DNA of 64,000 nt from Cognatitamlana sp035818475 (GTDB lineage: Bacteria > Bacteroidota > Bacteroidia > Flavobacteriales > Flavobacteriaceae). Below the pieces are notes generated by a model that was given only the letters and a program-made list of their open reading frames with translations, had not been told where the DNA came from and ran no database searches. Made by a program: the position numbers and the translations under genes. The stretch lies in assembly GCF_035818475.1 (NCBI RefSeq), contig NZ_JAYMGV010000005.1, positions 124,001 to 188,000 of the forward strand. The letters run 5' to 3'. Below, piece after piece: positions 54,725 to 63,589 of this stretch. Position 1 is the first letter of the stretch; each line of letters starts with the position of its first letter.

Positions 54725-57700
54725 TTAGACTTTCTTTTTTGAAGCAGATTCTTTATATTCTTTTGGTAACATCCCGAATTCTTTCTTAAAACATGTAGAA
54801 AAATAGGAAAGTGACGTAAATCCGGTTTTATAGGCAACTTCTGATATGTTAAATTCCTGCTCTTTTAGTAATTGCAAAGCTCTTTTAAGACGCATATAAC
54901 GAATAAACTCGTTACTTCCTTTACCAGTTAAAGCTCTTATTTTTCTGTATAGTGTACTATTACTCATACTTAACTCTTTTGCTAATACATCGGTACTTAA
55001 TTGTTCATTTTCTATATTGTCTTCTACATAAGCTAGCAATTTATCCATAAACTTTTTATCTAGCTTGGTAAGCTTCATGTTATTAGGGTCAATAGAATTT
55101 GGTTTGGCCGTGACTTCTTCATGTCTTTTTGCCTGTAATTTTAAAATATTCTTAATCTGAACTTTTAAAACACTCAAATCAAAAGGTTTAGACACATATA
55201 CATCTGCTCCACTCTCCAGTCCTTTTAACCTGTCTGGAACACTATCTTTAGCGGTAAGCATTATAAAAGGTATGTGAGACGTGTTAAGATTACTTTTGAC
55301 CTGTTCGCAAAAGTTGATTCCGTCCAACTCAGGCATCATAACATCAGATATGATAATATCCGGATGAAAATTATCTACCTCTGTTAATGCTTCTTTACCA
55401 TTTTCAGCAATACATACCTGATATTCGCTTTCCAACCCATCTGAAATATAATGTAAAATATCTCTATTATCATCCACCAAAAGTACTTTTAATTGTCCCT
55501 TTTTTCCTTTTATTTTACGACTTACCTTTTGGTCGCTATAAATAGTTTCCTCCAAATGATCATATTGTTCTATAACGGGTGACGTAACATTAGATTCATT
55601 TAAAGCAGGTAATTTTACATGAAAAATAGTACCTTCATTATTACTATCTACCTCTATGGTTCCTTGGTGTAAGTTTATAATTTCTTTAGTTAACGCCAGA
55701 CCAATACCAAATCCTTTATCATTAGCTCCTAAAGCGCTTTCTTCTACTGTATAAAACCTATCAAATATCTTATCTAGGTTTGATGCCGGAATGCCAGAAC
55801 CGGAATCTTTTATTTCAAAAGATAGCATATTACTTTCGCCCTTAAGAGTTATTTGTATAGAGCCCCCATCTTGTGTATATTTTATACTATTACCAATTAA
55901 ATTATAGATAACGGATGCCATTTTGTTAGGGTCGAATACCCAATCTCTACCTGTAAAATCAATCTTAGAGGTAAGTTTTATATTCTTATTTCTAGCAGCT
56001 TGCTGAAATGATCGTAAATGTCCATTGAAAAAATCGATAAAATTTGATTTTTGAAGGGATAACTCTAAAAACCCTTGTTCGGCCTTCCTAAAATCCAACA
56101 GTGTATTAATTAAATTGAGCAATCGGTGTGAATTCCTTTTTGCTATGGCTAATAAATCGCTTTTTTTCGAATCTTGTTCTTGTGAAATTAACCTATCTAT
56201 AGGTCCCGAAATTAATGTTAAAGGTGTTCTAAATTCGTGAGAAATATTAGTAAAGAACTTTAACTTCATTTGGTTCAATTCTTTTACTTGCTTTATTTCA
56301 AATTCTTTAAGTTTTACTGCATTTTTTATTTTTATTCTTTCTGAAATTACTCTTAATGTTACATAAGTAATCAATAAAAATAAACCAATATAAATAACGA
56401 AAGCCCACCATGTTTTCCACCACGGTGGTTGTATCGATAAGGACAGCTGAGCACTTTCATCACTCCATATACCATCTGGATTGCATGTTTTAACCTCAAA
56501 AACATAGTCGCCAATAGGTAAGTTTTTAAATTCTGCAGATCGGGTATTGGTTTCTGTCCATTTATCATTATAATTCAATAACCGATAGGCAAATTTTATT
56601 TTTTGTTCTTGCCCATAATAAAAACTTTCAAAGCTTATAGAAAAATTATTTTGGTCATGCTTTAAATCTACAGAACGCCATTCTGTCCCTTCAAAAATGT
56701 TTTTTTCATTTAAAGACTGATATTTATAACTTGTATTTCCAATTTTAAAATCTTCTATAGAAACAGGTAAATGCAATTTATTGGTTTCAATAGCTTTAGG
56801 ATCTACATAAGTAAGTCCATTTATAGTTCCAAAATATAAACTTCCATTTTCGTCCATATACGAGGAATTAATAGAAAATTGCAAAGATGGTAATCCATCT
56901 CCACGATCAAAAGAGAGCATCGTTTCTGTACCACTTTTAAACATCATAAGCCCTCTATTTGTTGTCGCCCATACATTCCCTAATCCATCTTGTATTAAAT
57001 CATAAATAGTATTATTAATTAATACATCTGATATAGTATATTGATCTATTGTACTATTATTTAAATCAATTTTAAAAAGACCATCACCTTCTGTGCCAAT
57101 CAATACTTTATCATTGCCAGTTTTCAAAAAAGAAGTAACTATTTTTCCCTCTAAAAAACTCCCTATTTTTACATTACCAAGGTTTTCATTAAATGTTTTA
57201 TCTCGAGGGTCAAACAAAACACCACCATTTATACGAGCAATAAATAATTTTTTACCATATGAAAAAATACCTCTTATATGGTTATCGCTTTTCATATTTG
57301 GTATTGTTATTGGTGATTTTTTATTTTCCTCCAATAGATAAAGTTTGTTATTTGTGCCACTAATAAAAACTTTGTCGTCCTCAGAAATAAAAATATCAGA
57401 GATATCTCTTGGAGCATTGGTTCCCAATGATATGCTTTTTACTATTTTGGTCCGAGAATCATATAAAAATACACCATGCTTATGGGTTCCCACCCACATT
57501 CTTTGGAATTTATCCATGGCTATGCAATGGATGTTTTTGCTTTGAAACTCCGGAATATTCAATGGCATAGAACTACCATTCTTAGGATTAAAAACAACTA
57601 TACCGCTTCCTTGCGTGCCTACCCATAGCTTACCTCCTGGCCCCCTTACAATACTCCGAACTGCATCATTAGTTAATTGAAAGTTATTTTTACTTGGCCA

Positions 57701-58741
57701 AAAACTTTTAAACAAGTTTTGGCGTTGGTTATATAGATTAACACCTCCAAAATAGGTCCCTATCCACATATTGTTATTTTGATCTCTATAGATATTCATA
57801 ACAGATAAATATGACAAACTAAAAGGATGGTTCTTATCTGGACGTATATGGTTTATCTCCCCCGTTTTATTGATAATATATATGCCATTATATGTACCTA
57901 CCCATAAATTTTTATTTCCATCTTCCTGAATTGATCGTATAGCAATATCATTGAATAAATCTTCCATCCAAGGTTTGATAGACGAACTTTCATTTGATAT
58001 ATCTAATGAAAAAATTCCATTTGCTCCATTTCCAATGAGAATTTCATTTTTTCTGCGGTATATGGACGTAATAGCGAGGTTTATATCTTCTAGTCCATCC
58101 TTTAATTCAATAGGTATTCTTATAAGACTATGGTTATATTCTGAATATCTATAAAATCCACTACTAGAAGCGATAATAAATTTTCCATAACCATACTCAA
58201 ATAAATTCCAAACATCTCCAATATCGTTTACTAACTTCTGTTGTAATTGGTATTTTACTTTTTCAAAACGATCAATTTCTGAGTTGTACACAAAAACACC
58301 TTCATTACTACCCACCCAAACTTTACCATCTATACTCACAAGTATTTTACGACACATTAACCCTTCCAGTTTTTTATACCGTACAAACTTATTTGTTTTC
58401 CTATCAAACCTACTTATACCATTATTGGTTGCAACCCATAATCTACCAACATTATCTTCAGCTAAATCTCTTATAAAATTATCATTTAAGCTTCCCAGGT
58501 CATTAGGCATTTTATAATACTTTGTAATATCATGTCCGTTATACCGATTCAACCCATCCCGTGTACCAATCCATATCTCTTTTGTATTACTCTGATATAT
58601 AGATGTAATTGTATTATTTGATAACCCATTATCAATATTAATATGTGAAAAATTCAAATTAATATTACTAATATCTTGAGGAGGAGCCATTGCAAAACTT
58701 TTGACAAAGCATAAAAACGATATGTATAAAAATACCTTCAT
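54725..58741 (-). CDS. hybrid two-component system sensor/regulator (HTCS) with AraC output
   Basis: The 1338-residue protein is full length. A signal peptide leads into two seven-bladed reg_prop propellers (about 30-700; repeats such as IWIGTRDGLNRYNG and LWVATNNGISRFD), a Y_Y_Y domain (about 705-770), a membrane helix (about 785-808), HisKA with His845 in NISHEFRTPL, an ATPase domain with DSGSGIP and GFGIGLALT, a receiver with Asp1143 in SDVMMPELDG, and AraC-type HTH (1223-1330). It senses periplasmic oligosaccharide and activates PUL genes directly. It is the only transcription regulator in the locus. Confidence 0.96.
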   Translation of the reverse strand: MKVFLYISFLCFVKSFAMAPPQDISNINLNFSHINIDNGLSNNTITSIYQSNTKEIWIGTRDGLNRYNGHDITKYYKMPNDLGSLNDNFIRDLAEDNVGRLWVATNNGISRFDRKTNKFVRYKKLEGLMCRKILVSIDGKVWVGSNEGVFVYNSEIDRFEKVKYQLQQKLVNDIGDVWNLFEYGYGKFIIASSSGFYRYSEYNHSLIRIPIELKDGLEDINLAITSIYRRKNEILIGNGANGIFSLDISNESSSIKPWMEDLFNDIAIRSIQEDGNKNLWVGTYNGIYIINKTGEINHIRPDKNHPFSLSYLSVMNIYRDQNNNMWIGTYFGGVNLYNQRQNLFKSFWPSKNNFQLTNDAVRSIVRGPGGKLWVGTQGSGIVVFNPKNGSSMPLNIPEFQSKNIHCIAMDKFQRMWVGTHKHGVFLYDSRTKIVKSISLGTNAPRDISDIFISEDDKVFISGTNNKLYLLEENKKSPITIPNMKSDNHIRGIFSYGKKLFIARINGGVLFDPRDKTFNENLGNVKIGSFLEGKIVTSFLKTGNDKVLIGTEGDGLFKIDLNNSTIDQYTISDVLINNTIYDLIQDGLGNVWATTNRGLMMFKSGTETMLSFDRGDGLPSLQFSINSSYMDENGSLYFGTINGLTYVDPKAIETNKLHLPVSIEDFKIGNTSYKYQSLNEKNIFEGTEWRSVDLKHDQNNFSISFESFYYGQEQKIKFAYRLLNYNDKWTETNTRSAEFKNLPIGDYVFEVKTCNPDGIWSDESAQLSLSIQPPWWKTWWAFVIYIGLFLLITYVTLRVISERIKIKNAVKLKEFEIKQVKELNQMKLKFFTNISHEFRTPLTLISGPIDRLISQEQDSKKSDLLAIAKRNSHRLLNLINTLLDFRKAEQGFLELSLQKSNFIDFFNGHLRSFQQAARNKNIKLTSKIDFTGRDWVFDPNKMASVIYNLIGNSIKYTQDGGSIQITLKGESNMLSFEIKDSGSGIPASNLDKIFDRFYTVEESALGANDKGFGIGLALTKEIINLHQGTIEVDSNNEGTIFHVKLPALNESNVTSPVIEQYDHLEETIYSDQKVSRKIKGKKGQLKVLLVDDNRDILHYISDGLESEYQVCIAENGKEALTEVDNFHPDIIISDVMMPELDGINFCEQVKSNLNTSHIPFIMLTAKDSVPDRLKGLESGADVYVSKPFDLSVLKVQIKNILKLQAKRHEEVTAKPNSIDPNNMKLTKLDKKFMDKLLAYVEDNIENEQLSTDVLAKELSMSNSTLYRKIRALTGKGSNEFIRYMRLKRALQLLKEQEFNISEVAYKTGFTSLSYFSTCFKKEFGMLPKEYKESASKKKV

Positions 58742-58940
58742 TAATTAGTTTTTTAATAAAAAATAACAATTTATTGTCGCTAAAATAATAATATATTGAA
58801 CTCATTCATAATACAATCGATTGTAATATTTGCTAAACTTTTTAGCAATTAATTGTGTGACTAATATTCGAATGATTATTATATTTTATTGTTCTTAGAT
58901 CTACAACAAACAAGTGGACATTTAGATGAGAGGCATGCAG

Positions 58941-59197
58941 CTACTTTTTGAATAAATCATCCCCGCAGTAAGCTATGAGGATTTTTTTAGATTGAACATT
59001 TCCAATTCAAATTCATTTAGGTTTTATACCTTAAATAATATCTTCTTTTTTTGTCATACCAAGCCTCTCCTCTATCCATCCAAAAATAGATCGCTCAGTT
59101 TTCGAACTAAGTTTACAACTAACTTATATGTCCATTCTGTTTTTAAGCCTTTAAAGAAAGTTTCTGCTAAAGTATTTTTACTAATAGCTTTTTCGTT
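58941..59197 (-). pseudogene. C-terminal remnant of an IS3-family transposase (OrfB)
   Basis: On the minus strand one frame reads NTLAETFFKGLKTEWTYK, the conserved Glu region of IS3 OrfB. Two shifted frames continue with SIFGWIEE, AWYDKKRRYYLRYKT and NEFELEMFNLKK, the usual WYNxxRRHxxLGYKTPxEFE ending. Stops and frameshifts interrupt it. The upstream part up to 59270 is more decayed. It is a dead insertion sequence upstream of the regulator gene. Confidence 0.75.
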
Positions 59198-59297
59198 TTA
59201 ACATAATTCAAAGGTAAATTATGTAACTGCAATCTCCATAACCTTGTGCCCGTCCATGGCTATAAAACTTTAAAAAACAAACTCTTAAGATAAAGAA

Positions 59298-59459
59298 TCA
59301 ATTTTTTAATGCCTTATCTATTTGGTGTGATATTTTTTTGTCAATATCAGACTTATACCCAATTTCAAATGACTTAATAATCTCTTTTTTATCTATTACA
59401 GTATTTTGTTGGATAGCTTGAAATGTTAAATTTATCTGCCATACACCTTCCTTCGGAAA
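59298..59459 (-). pseudogene. open 54-codon fragment, origin unknown
   Basis: A minus-strand frame without a start codon reads FPKEGVWQINLTFQAIQ, later KSFEIGYKSDIDKK and ALKN, then stop. The composition is coding-like, but no gene start is attached and a stop precedes it. It lies 51 bases past the end of the 59511 sulfatase gene, read in the same direction. It may be the tail of a lost operon member. Confidence 0.3.
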
Positions 59460-59510
59460 TTATATCAAAATTCATTAAAATACAAGATACTCATTAACTT
59501 TTATTTAAAA

Positions 59511-61025
59511 CTAATTCTTTATCCAAGGATCGTTCATTTTTGTCAACAAAGATGTAAGCTTAGTCATAACTTGATCATCCACTTCTTTATCTCTGCCCCA
59601 TATATTTTCAAGCTGGTAGGGATCATTTTTGTCATCATAGAGATAATACGTTTTACTACCATCTTTATTATCTTTCACTACTGCAAAGGTATGTTGCATA
59701 TCTCTAAAACCTCTTCTTCCTAATGAAGGGTTTGATGGTTCCGAACCAAAATACAATTGACTATCTGGTCTTTGCATTTCTTGCCCTAAAAGTATAGGAC
59801 TATAATTTACCCCTTCCACACTGTCAGGAATCTCTTTTTCTAGTCCCATTAAGCCTAACAAAGTTGGCATATAATCGGGTACACTTATAAGTAAATCTTC
59901 AGTTTTAGGTGCTATTTTTTTAGGCCAATGTACTATAAAAGGTATCTCGTAAGATTCTCTAAACCATATGTTTTTATGCATAAGACCTTGACTCCCCAAC
60001 ATTTCCCCATGATCTGAAGAAAAAACAATAATAGTATTATCATAAATACCAAGTGCTTTTAACTTTGCTATAACACGTCCTATTTGATCATCTACTCCCG
60101 TTACACATGCAAAATAATCCGGTGCTTCGCTAATTTTTTCTTCAACACCACGATCTCCTGCTTTTAAAGTATTATTATCCGTAAAACGGGCATTTGGGCG
60201 TTTAAGTAAATCTTTATGACTCTTGCCTTTATAATGTTCTCTATATTTTTCCGGTACTTCTCTATAAGGATTATGAGGGGGGTTTATAGACCAAAAAAGA
60301 GCAAAAGGTTTGTTAGCATCTCTTGGTGCATGACCTGCCCCTTCCAAATACTCCATAATTACATTTGCTTCATGTTCAGGCGACCACTTGTTCACATAAA
60401 CGGCCTCATTTTCTTCAGCATTAGTAGCCCAGTAGTGTGGTTTAAAATGATGGTTATCGGCATTATAAGCATACCAAAAATCATATCCGTGGCGTCTATC
60501 CTGAGGACACCAAGCATCCCAAACAGTAGTCTCCCCGGGAGCAGTTGGTTTTGGGCCTTCTAAATGCCATTTTCCTATATATCCAGCATTATAGCCGTTC
60601 TTTGCAACTACATCAGAAAAAGTCTCTGTACGTTTGTCTAAATAGTTATTAAATTTTGTTCTACCAGAATGACAATTGGCAATTACACCATTTGTTAATG
60701 GGTATTGCCCCGTAACAAGCATTCCTCTATACGGACTGCAAAGTGGATGATTGGCTACTGCCTTGGAAAAATAAATTCCTTCTTTAGCTAAATGGTCTAT
60801 ATTAGGCGTTATTACCGGGTCTTCATTTAAAAACCCCATAGCCTGTCTGCGATATTGATCGGCAAATATAAAAAGTAGATTAGGTTTGGTATTAGCAACA
60901 TTAGTAGCGGCCTCTCTTTTTTGTACGCTTTTATTTTCTTGGCAGCCAAACGATAACATAAGTATAGCTACTATTATTAATTGAATAATTTTTTCTTTGC
61001 TGATTTGTATTTTTTTTATATGCAT
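59511..61025 (-). CDS. lipoprotein type I sulfatase (CSPYR active site)
   Basis: The 504-residue protein has a lipoprotein signal after a short basic N-terminus (LMLSFGCQ, Cys28). The sulfatase domain starts NLLFIFADQYRRQAMGF, with formylglycine Cys96 in HPLCSPYRGMLVTGQYP. GYIGKWHLEG, NPPHNPY and VFSSDHGEMLGSQG are conserved. The Tyr in CSPYR is less usual than Thr or Ser. Subfamily and substrate are unresolved. Its start overlaps the stop of the upstream DUF6250-like pseudogene by 10 bases, which shows they were one operon. Confidence 0.87.
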   Translation of the reverse strand: MHIKKIQISKEKIIQLIIVAILMLSFGCQENKSVQKREAATNVANTKPNLLFIFADQYRRQAMGFLNEDPVITPNIDHLAKEGIYFSKAVANHPLCSPYRGMLVTGQYPLTNGVIANCHSGRTKFNNYLDKRTETFSDVVAKNGYNAGYIGKWHLEGPKPTAPGETTVWDAWCPQDRRHGYDFWYAYNADNHHFKPHYWATNAEENEAVYVNKWSPEHEANVIMEYLEGAGHAPRDANKPFALFWSINPPHNPYREVPEKYREHYKGKSHKDLLKRPNARFTDNNTLKAGDRGVEEKISEAPDYFACVTGVDDQIGRVIAKLKALGIYDNTIIVFSSDHGEMLGSQGLMHKNIWFRESYEIPFIVHWPKKIAPKTEDLLISVPDYMPTLLGLMGLEKEIPDSVEGVNYSPILLGQEMQRPDSQLYFGSEPSNPSLGRRGFRDMQHTFAVVKDNKDGSKTYYLYDDKNDPYQLENIWGRDKEVDDQVMTKLTSLLTKMNDPWIKN

Positions 61026-61730
61026 TGATTTGTTCTTAATAATTGGGTTATAACAAAATTATCTACTAATAAATGGCTTTTATTGGATCTTATGCCAAAA
61101 TATCCCGAATAGTAACTATGTTCATCACTAATTTCATACAACAAATGTTCATTGCAATAGTTTTGCGTACATGCCTTAGTAACAACAACCTTTACATAAT
61201 TCTTCTTGTTAAGTTTTATTCTGTATTCCGTATTTGTTAAATCGTGCTTTGGATGGAGCGGTTTTTTATTATTCCTAAATATTCCCTAAATCTTGTTCTT
61301 GTATTGTTATGAACGCCGTAACCTACATAAATAAAGTTTAAATGAATTGTATAAAGAAAACTTCCTTCTCTTTACGTAGTATCTTCAAAAAAGTTATTTG
61401 GATTCTCAGGATCACTAGCCATCCAAAAACAATTCATATCAGCTACACAATCGTGTTTGCCTCCTTCATCTACAACAGTTATATCATATCAATAGTAATA
61501 GAGACGTGTAATTTCTCCTTAAACCAGACTATAGCTCCATTACTTTGTGAAACATTCATTCGCCCATCTGCAATATTCACTTCTCCACCTTCCATCTGTT
61601 CTATTATCCAATTGTTCAAAGTTGCATCAAATGTATCTGAATACAACACTTTTCCCTTGTTTTGGTCAGATGATTTACATCCTGATATTAAAACCAATAT
61701 TAATAAAACTATTATTGACTTTATATCCAT
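61016..61730 (-). pseudogene. DUF6250-like lipoprotein gene, frameshifted
   Basis: The ATG at 61730 starts a lipoprotein (VLISGCKSSDQ) continuing with YSDTFDATLNNWIIEQMEGG and NGAIVWFKEKL, then a stop. In the next frame the protein resumes: YDITVVDEGGKHD, DMNCFWMASDPENP. Later, with more shifts and stops, come YVGYGVHNNTRTRFREY, KVVVTKACTQ, GYFGIRSNKSHLLVDNF. The combined order matches the DUF6250 lectin-like fold often found in Bacteroidetes PULs (from memory). At least two frameshifts and several stops are present. It lies 3 bases after the GH88 stop, so it decayed inside the operon. Confidence 0.75.
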
Positions 61731-61733
61731 AAT

Positions 61734-63017
61734 TTACAACTGCTGCAATACGGCTGCTATACTTGTTTTTTCAGGAAGCACATGCCTTCCTTCTTCATAA
61801 TTGAGCATACGCGATAAAGCTTCTAAAAAATAGTAATCTGCATAATTTACCGGCATGTCCACATCGCCACTATGAGGTACACTACCCACACTATGCTTCA
61901 ATAAGAAATAGTTATCCTCTTTCTTGGAAGCCATATATTTTGATGTACTAACATTATTAATGATATCTTTTGCATAATCAATATAATTATTAGCTTCTTC
62001 TTCACTAAGGTAAGACGCTAACTCTATAAGCGCTGAAGCCGTAATGGTTGCAGCAGAAACATCTCTATACAAATAATCTACTCCATTTTGATAGTCCCAC
62101 TCTACTTTGTAATCTTTATTATTTACATGATAATCCCAATAAGGGATTTTATCTTTTGGAATAGATGGATGTGTTGTTATGTAATTAGCAATGTTATTGG
62201 CAAAATCAAGATATTTTTTGTCCTTGGTTGCTCTATAGCATGTTACATAACCATATAAACCCCAAGCTTGACCTCTAGACCAACTGGACTCATCAGCATA
62301 TCCCTGACATGTAGCTTTATCTAATACTTTTCCGGTTATAGCATCATAATCAACCACATGATAAGAACTATAGTCTTCTCTATAATGATTTTCCATAGTT
62401 TTATTGGCATGTGATATGGCAATATTATAATACTTTTTGTTTCCAGAGAGTTTAGAAGCTTCAAAAAGCAGCTCTAAATTCATCATATTGTCTATAATCA
62501 CAGGAAAAAACCATTCGGTAGTATCATTCCAGGCTTTTCTATAGTTCCATGATTTAATTAACCCTATGTTATTATTAAACCTTTTACTTAGTGACTCAGC
62601 GGCATTTATCAATACTTGCTTATAATCTTCTTTCCCTCCTACTCTATATCCGTTTCCATAAGAACAGTTTATCATAAATCCTACATCATGATTCCCACTA
62701 TACCATTGTATAGTGTCTAAAATTTCTGTATAATCTATAGCCCTTTCTTTCCATTTATCATCTTTAGTGAGTTCATACATATACCACATATTCCCTCCAT
62801 AAAAACCACTGGTCCAATCAAAAGGAGGTACTGAGCGCAAACTACCATCTTTATGATGCGTTCTAGGAATGAGTTTTGATTTATATACATCTCCAATTTT
62901 ACCATACTGTACTTCTGCAACTTCAATGATTTTTTGTTTGTTTGTTTTTATATTTTTCTTGGAAGTACAGCTTATGGATAATCCCAAAAGCATTAATAAA
63001 ACAATTATTCTGTTCAT
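61734..63017 (-). CDS. GH88 unsaturated glucuronyl hydrolase
   Basis: The 427-residue lipoprotein (SISCTSKK, Cys17) is an (alpha/alpha)6 barrel. WTSGFYGGNMWYMYELT starts the barrel. Asp111 in NHDVGFMINCSYGNG and Asp176 in VIIDNMMNLELLFEA correspond to the two catalytic Asp residues of Bacillus unsaturated glucuronyl hydrolase (UGL). ESSWSRGQAWGLYGY is also family-defining. It hydrates the delta-4,5 uronic acid left by lyases, releasing GalNAc or another sugar. It follows from PL8/PL6 action and supports a glycosaminoglycan substrate. Confidence 0.93.
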   Translation of the reverse strand: MNRIIVLLMLLGLSISCTSKKNIKTNKQKIIEVAEVQYGKIGDVYKSKLIPRTHHKDGSLRSVPPFDWTSGFYGGNMWYMYELTKDDKWKERAIDYTEILDTIQWYSGNHDVGFMINCSYGNGYRVGGKEDYKQVLINAAESLSKRFNNNIGLIKSWNYRKAWNDTTEWFFPVIIDNMMNLELLFEASKLSGNKKYYNIAISHANKTMENHYREDYSSYHVVDYDAITGKVLDKATCQGYADESSWSRGQAWGLYGYVTCYRATKDKKYLDFANNIANYITTHPSIPKDKIPYWDYHVNNKDYKVEWDYQNGVDYLYRDVSAATITASALIELASYLSEEEANNYIDYAKDIINNVSTSKYMASKKEDNYFLLKHSVGSVPHSGDVDMPVNYADYYFLEALSRMLNYEEGRHVLPEKTSIAAVLQQL

Positions 63018-63589
63018 AGTTTTGTAATAGATTTAAAATTTGATGGACAGCTCTAAAAGAATTGAATACAACTGACCTGTTAATTATTTACAAAAATATT
63101 GCATCTATATTCCTATTAATATCACAAATCAATCAATTGACGATGTTGTTTAATTCTTATCGGTCAAATTATATGAAATATAGTGCTATGAACAGGTTTT
63201 ATTAAAAAATCATACTGCTTTTTTAAAGTTTTTATTCTCGCTACAACACTATTTTTATTGAGGAACTAACCATACAAAAGAGACAAACTATGTCAAGGAA
63301 ATTCATTTTCTCTATTTATCTTTAGGATCTCCTCACACTCTAACTTTTAATAACAAAACATAGCAAGAAAAATATAAAACAATATGGACATTATTTACTA
63401 AATAAACTGCCCCAGTACAAGCATACGAGGCAGTTATAGAAAACTATTTTTGATTCTGTAGAAAGGGCTCGGGTATTGGGTAGATACAACAAGATAGAGC
63501 CACAAAAGTAAAATCATTCAAATAACCCGATTGACGGTCAGAATTTCAGTAATTAAATGAACTATCTTAACACAAAATGAGTACTCTTA
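63018..63589. other. intergenic stretch with possible weak terminator
   Basis: This 570-base region carries no open frame of note. AACTGCC...GGCAGTT (63406-63436) forms a seven-base-pair stem with a wide loop and could act as a weak terminator of the sulfatase at the right edge. The promoter of GH88 must lie to the left of it. Confidence 0.35.
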
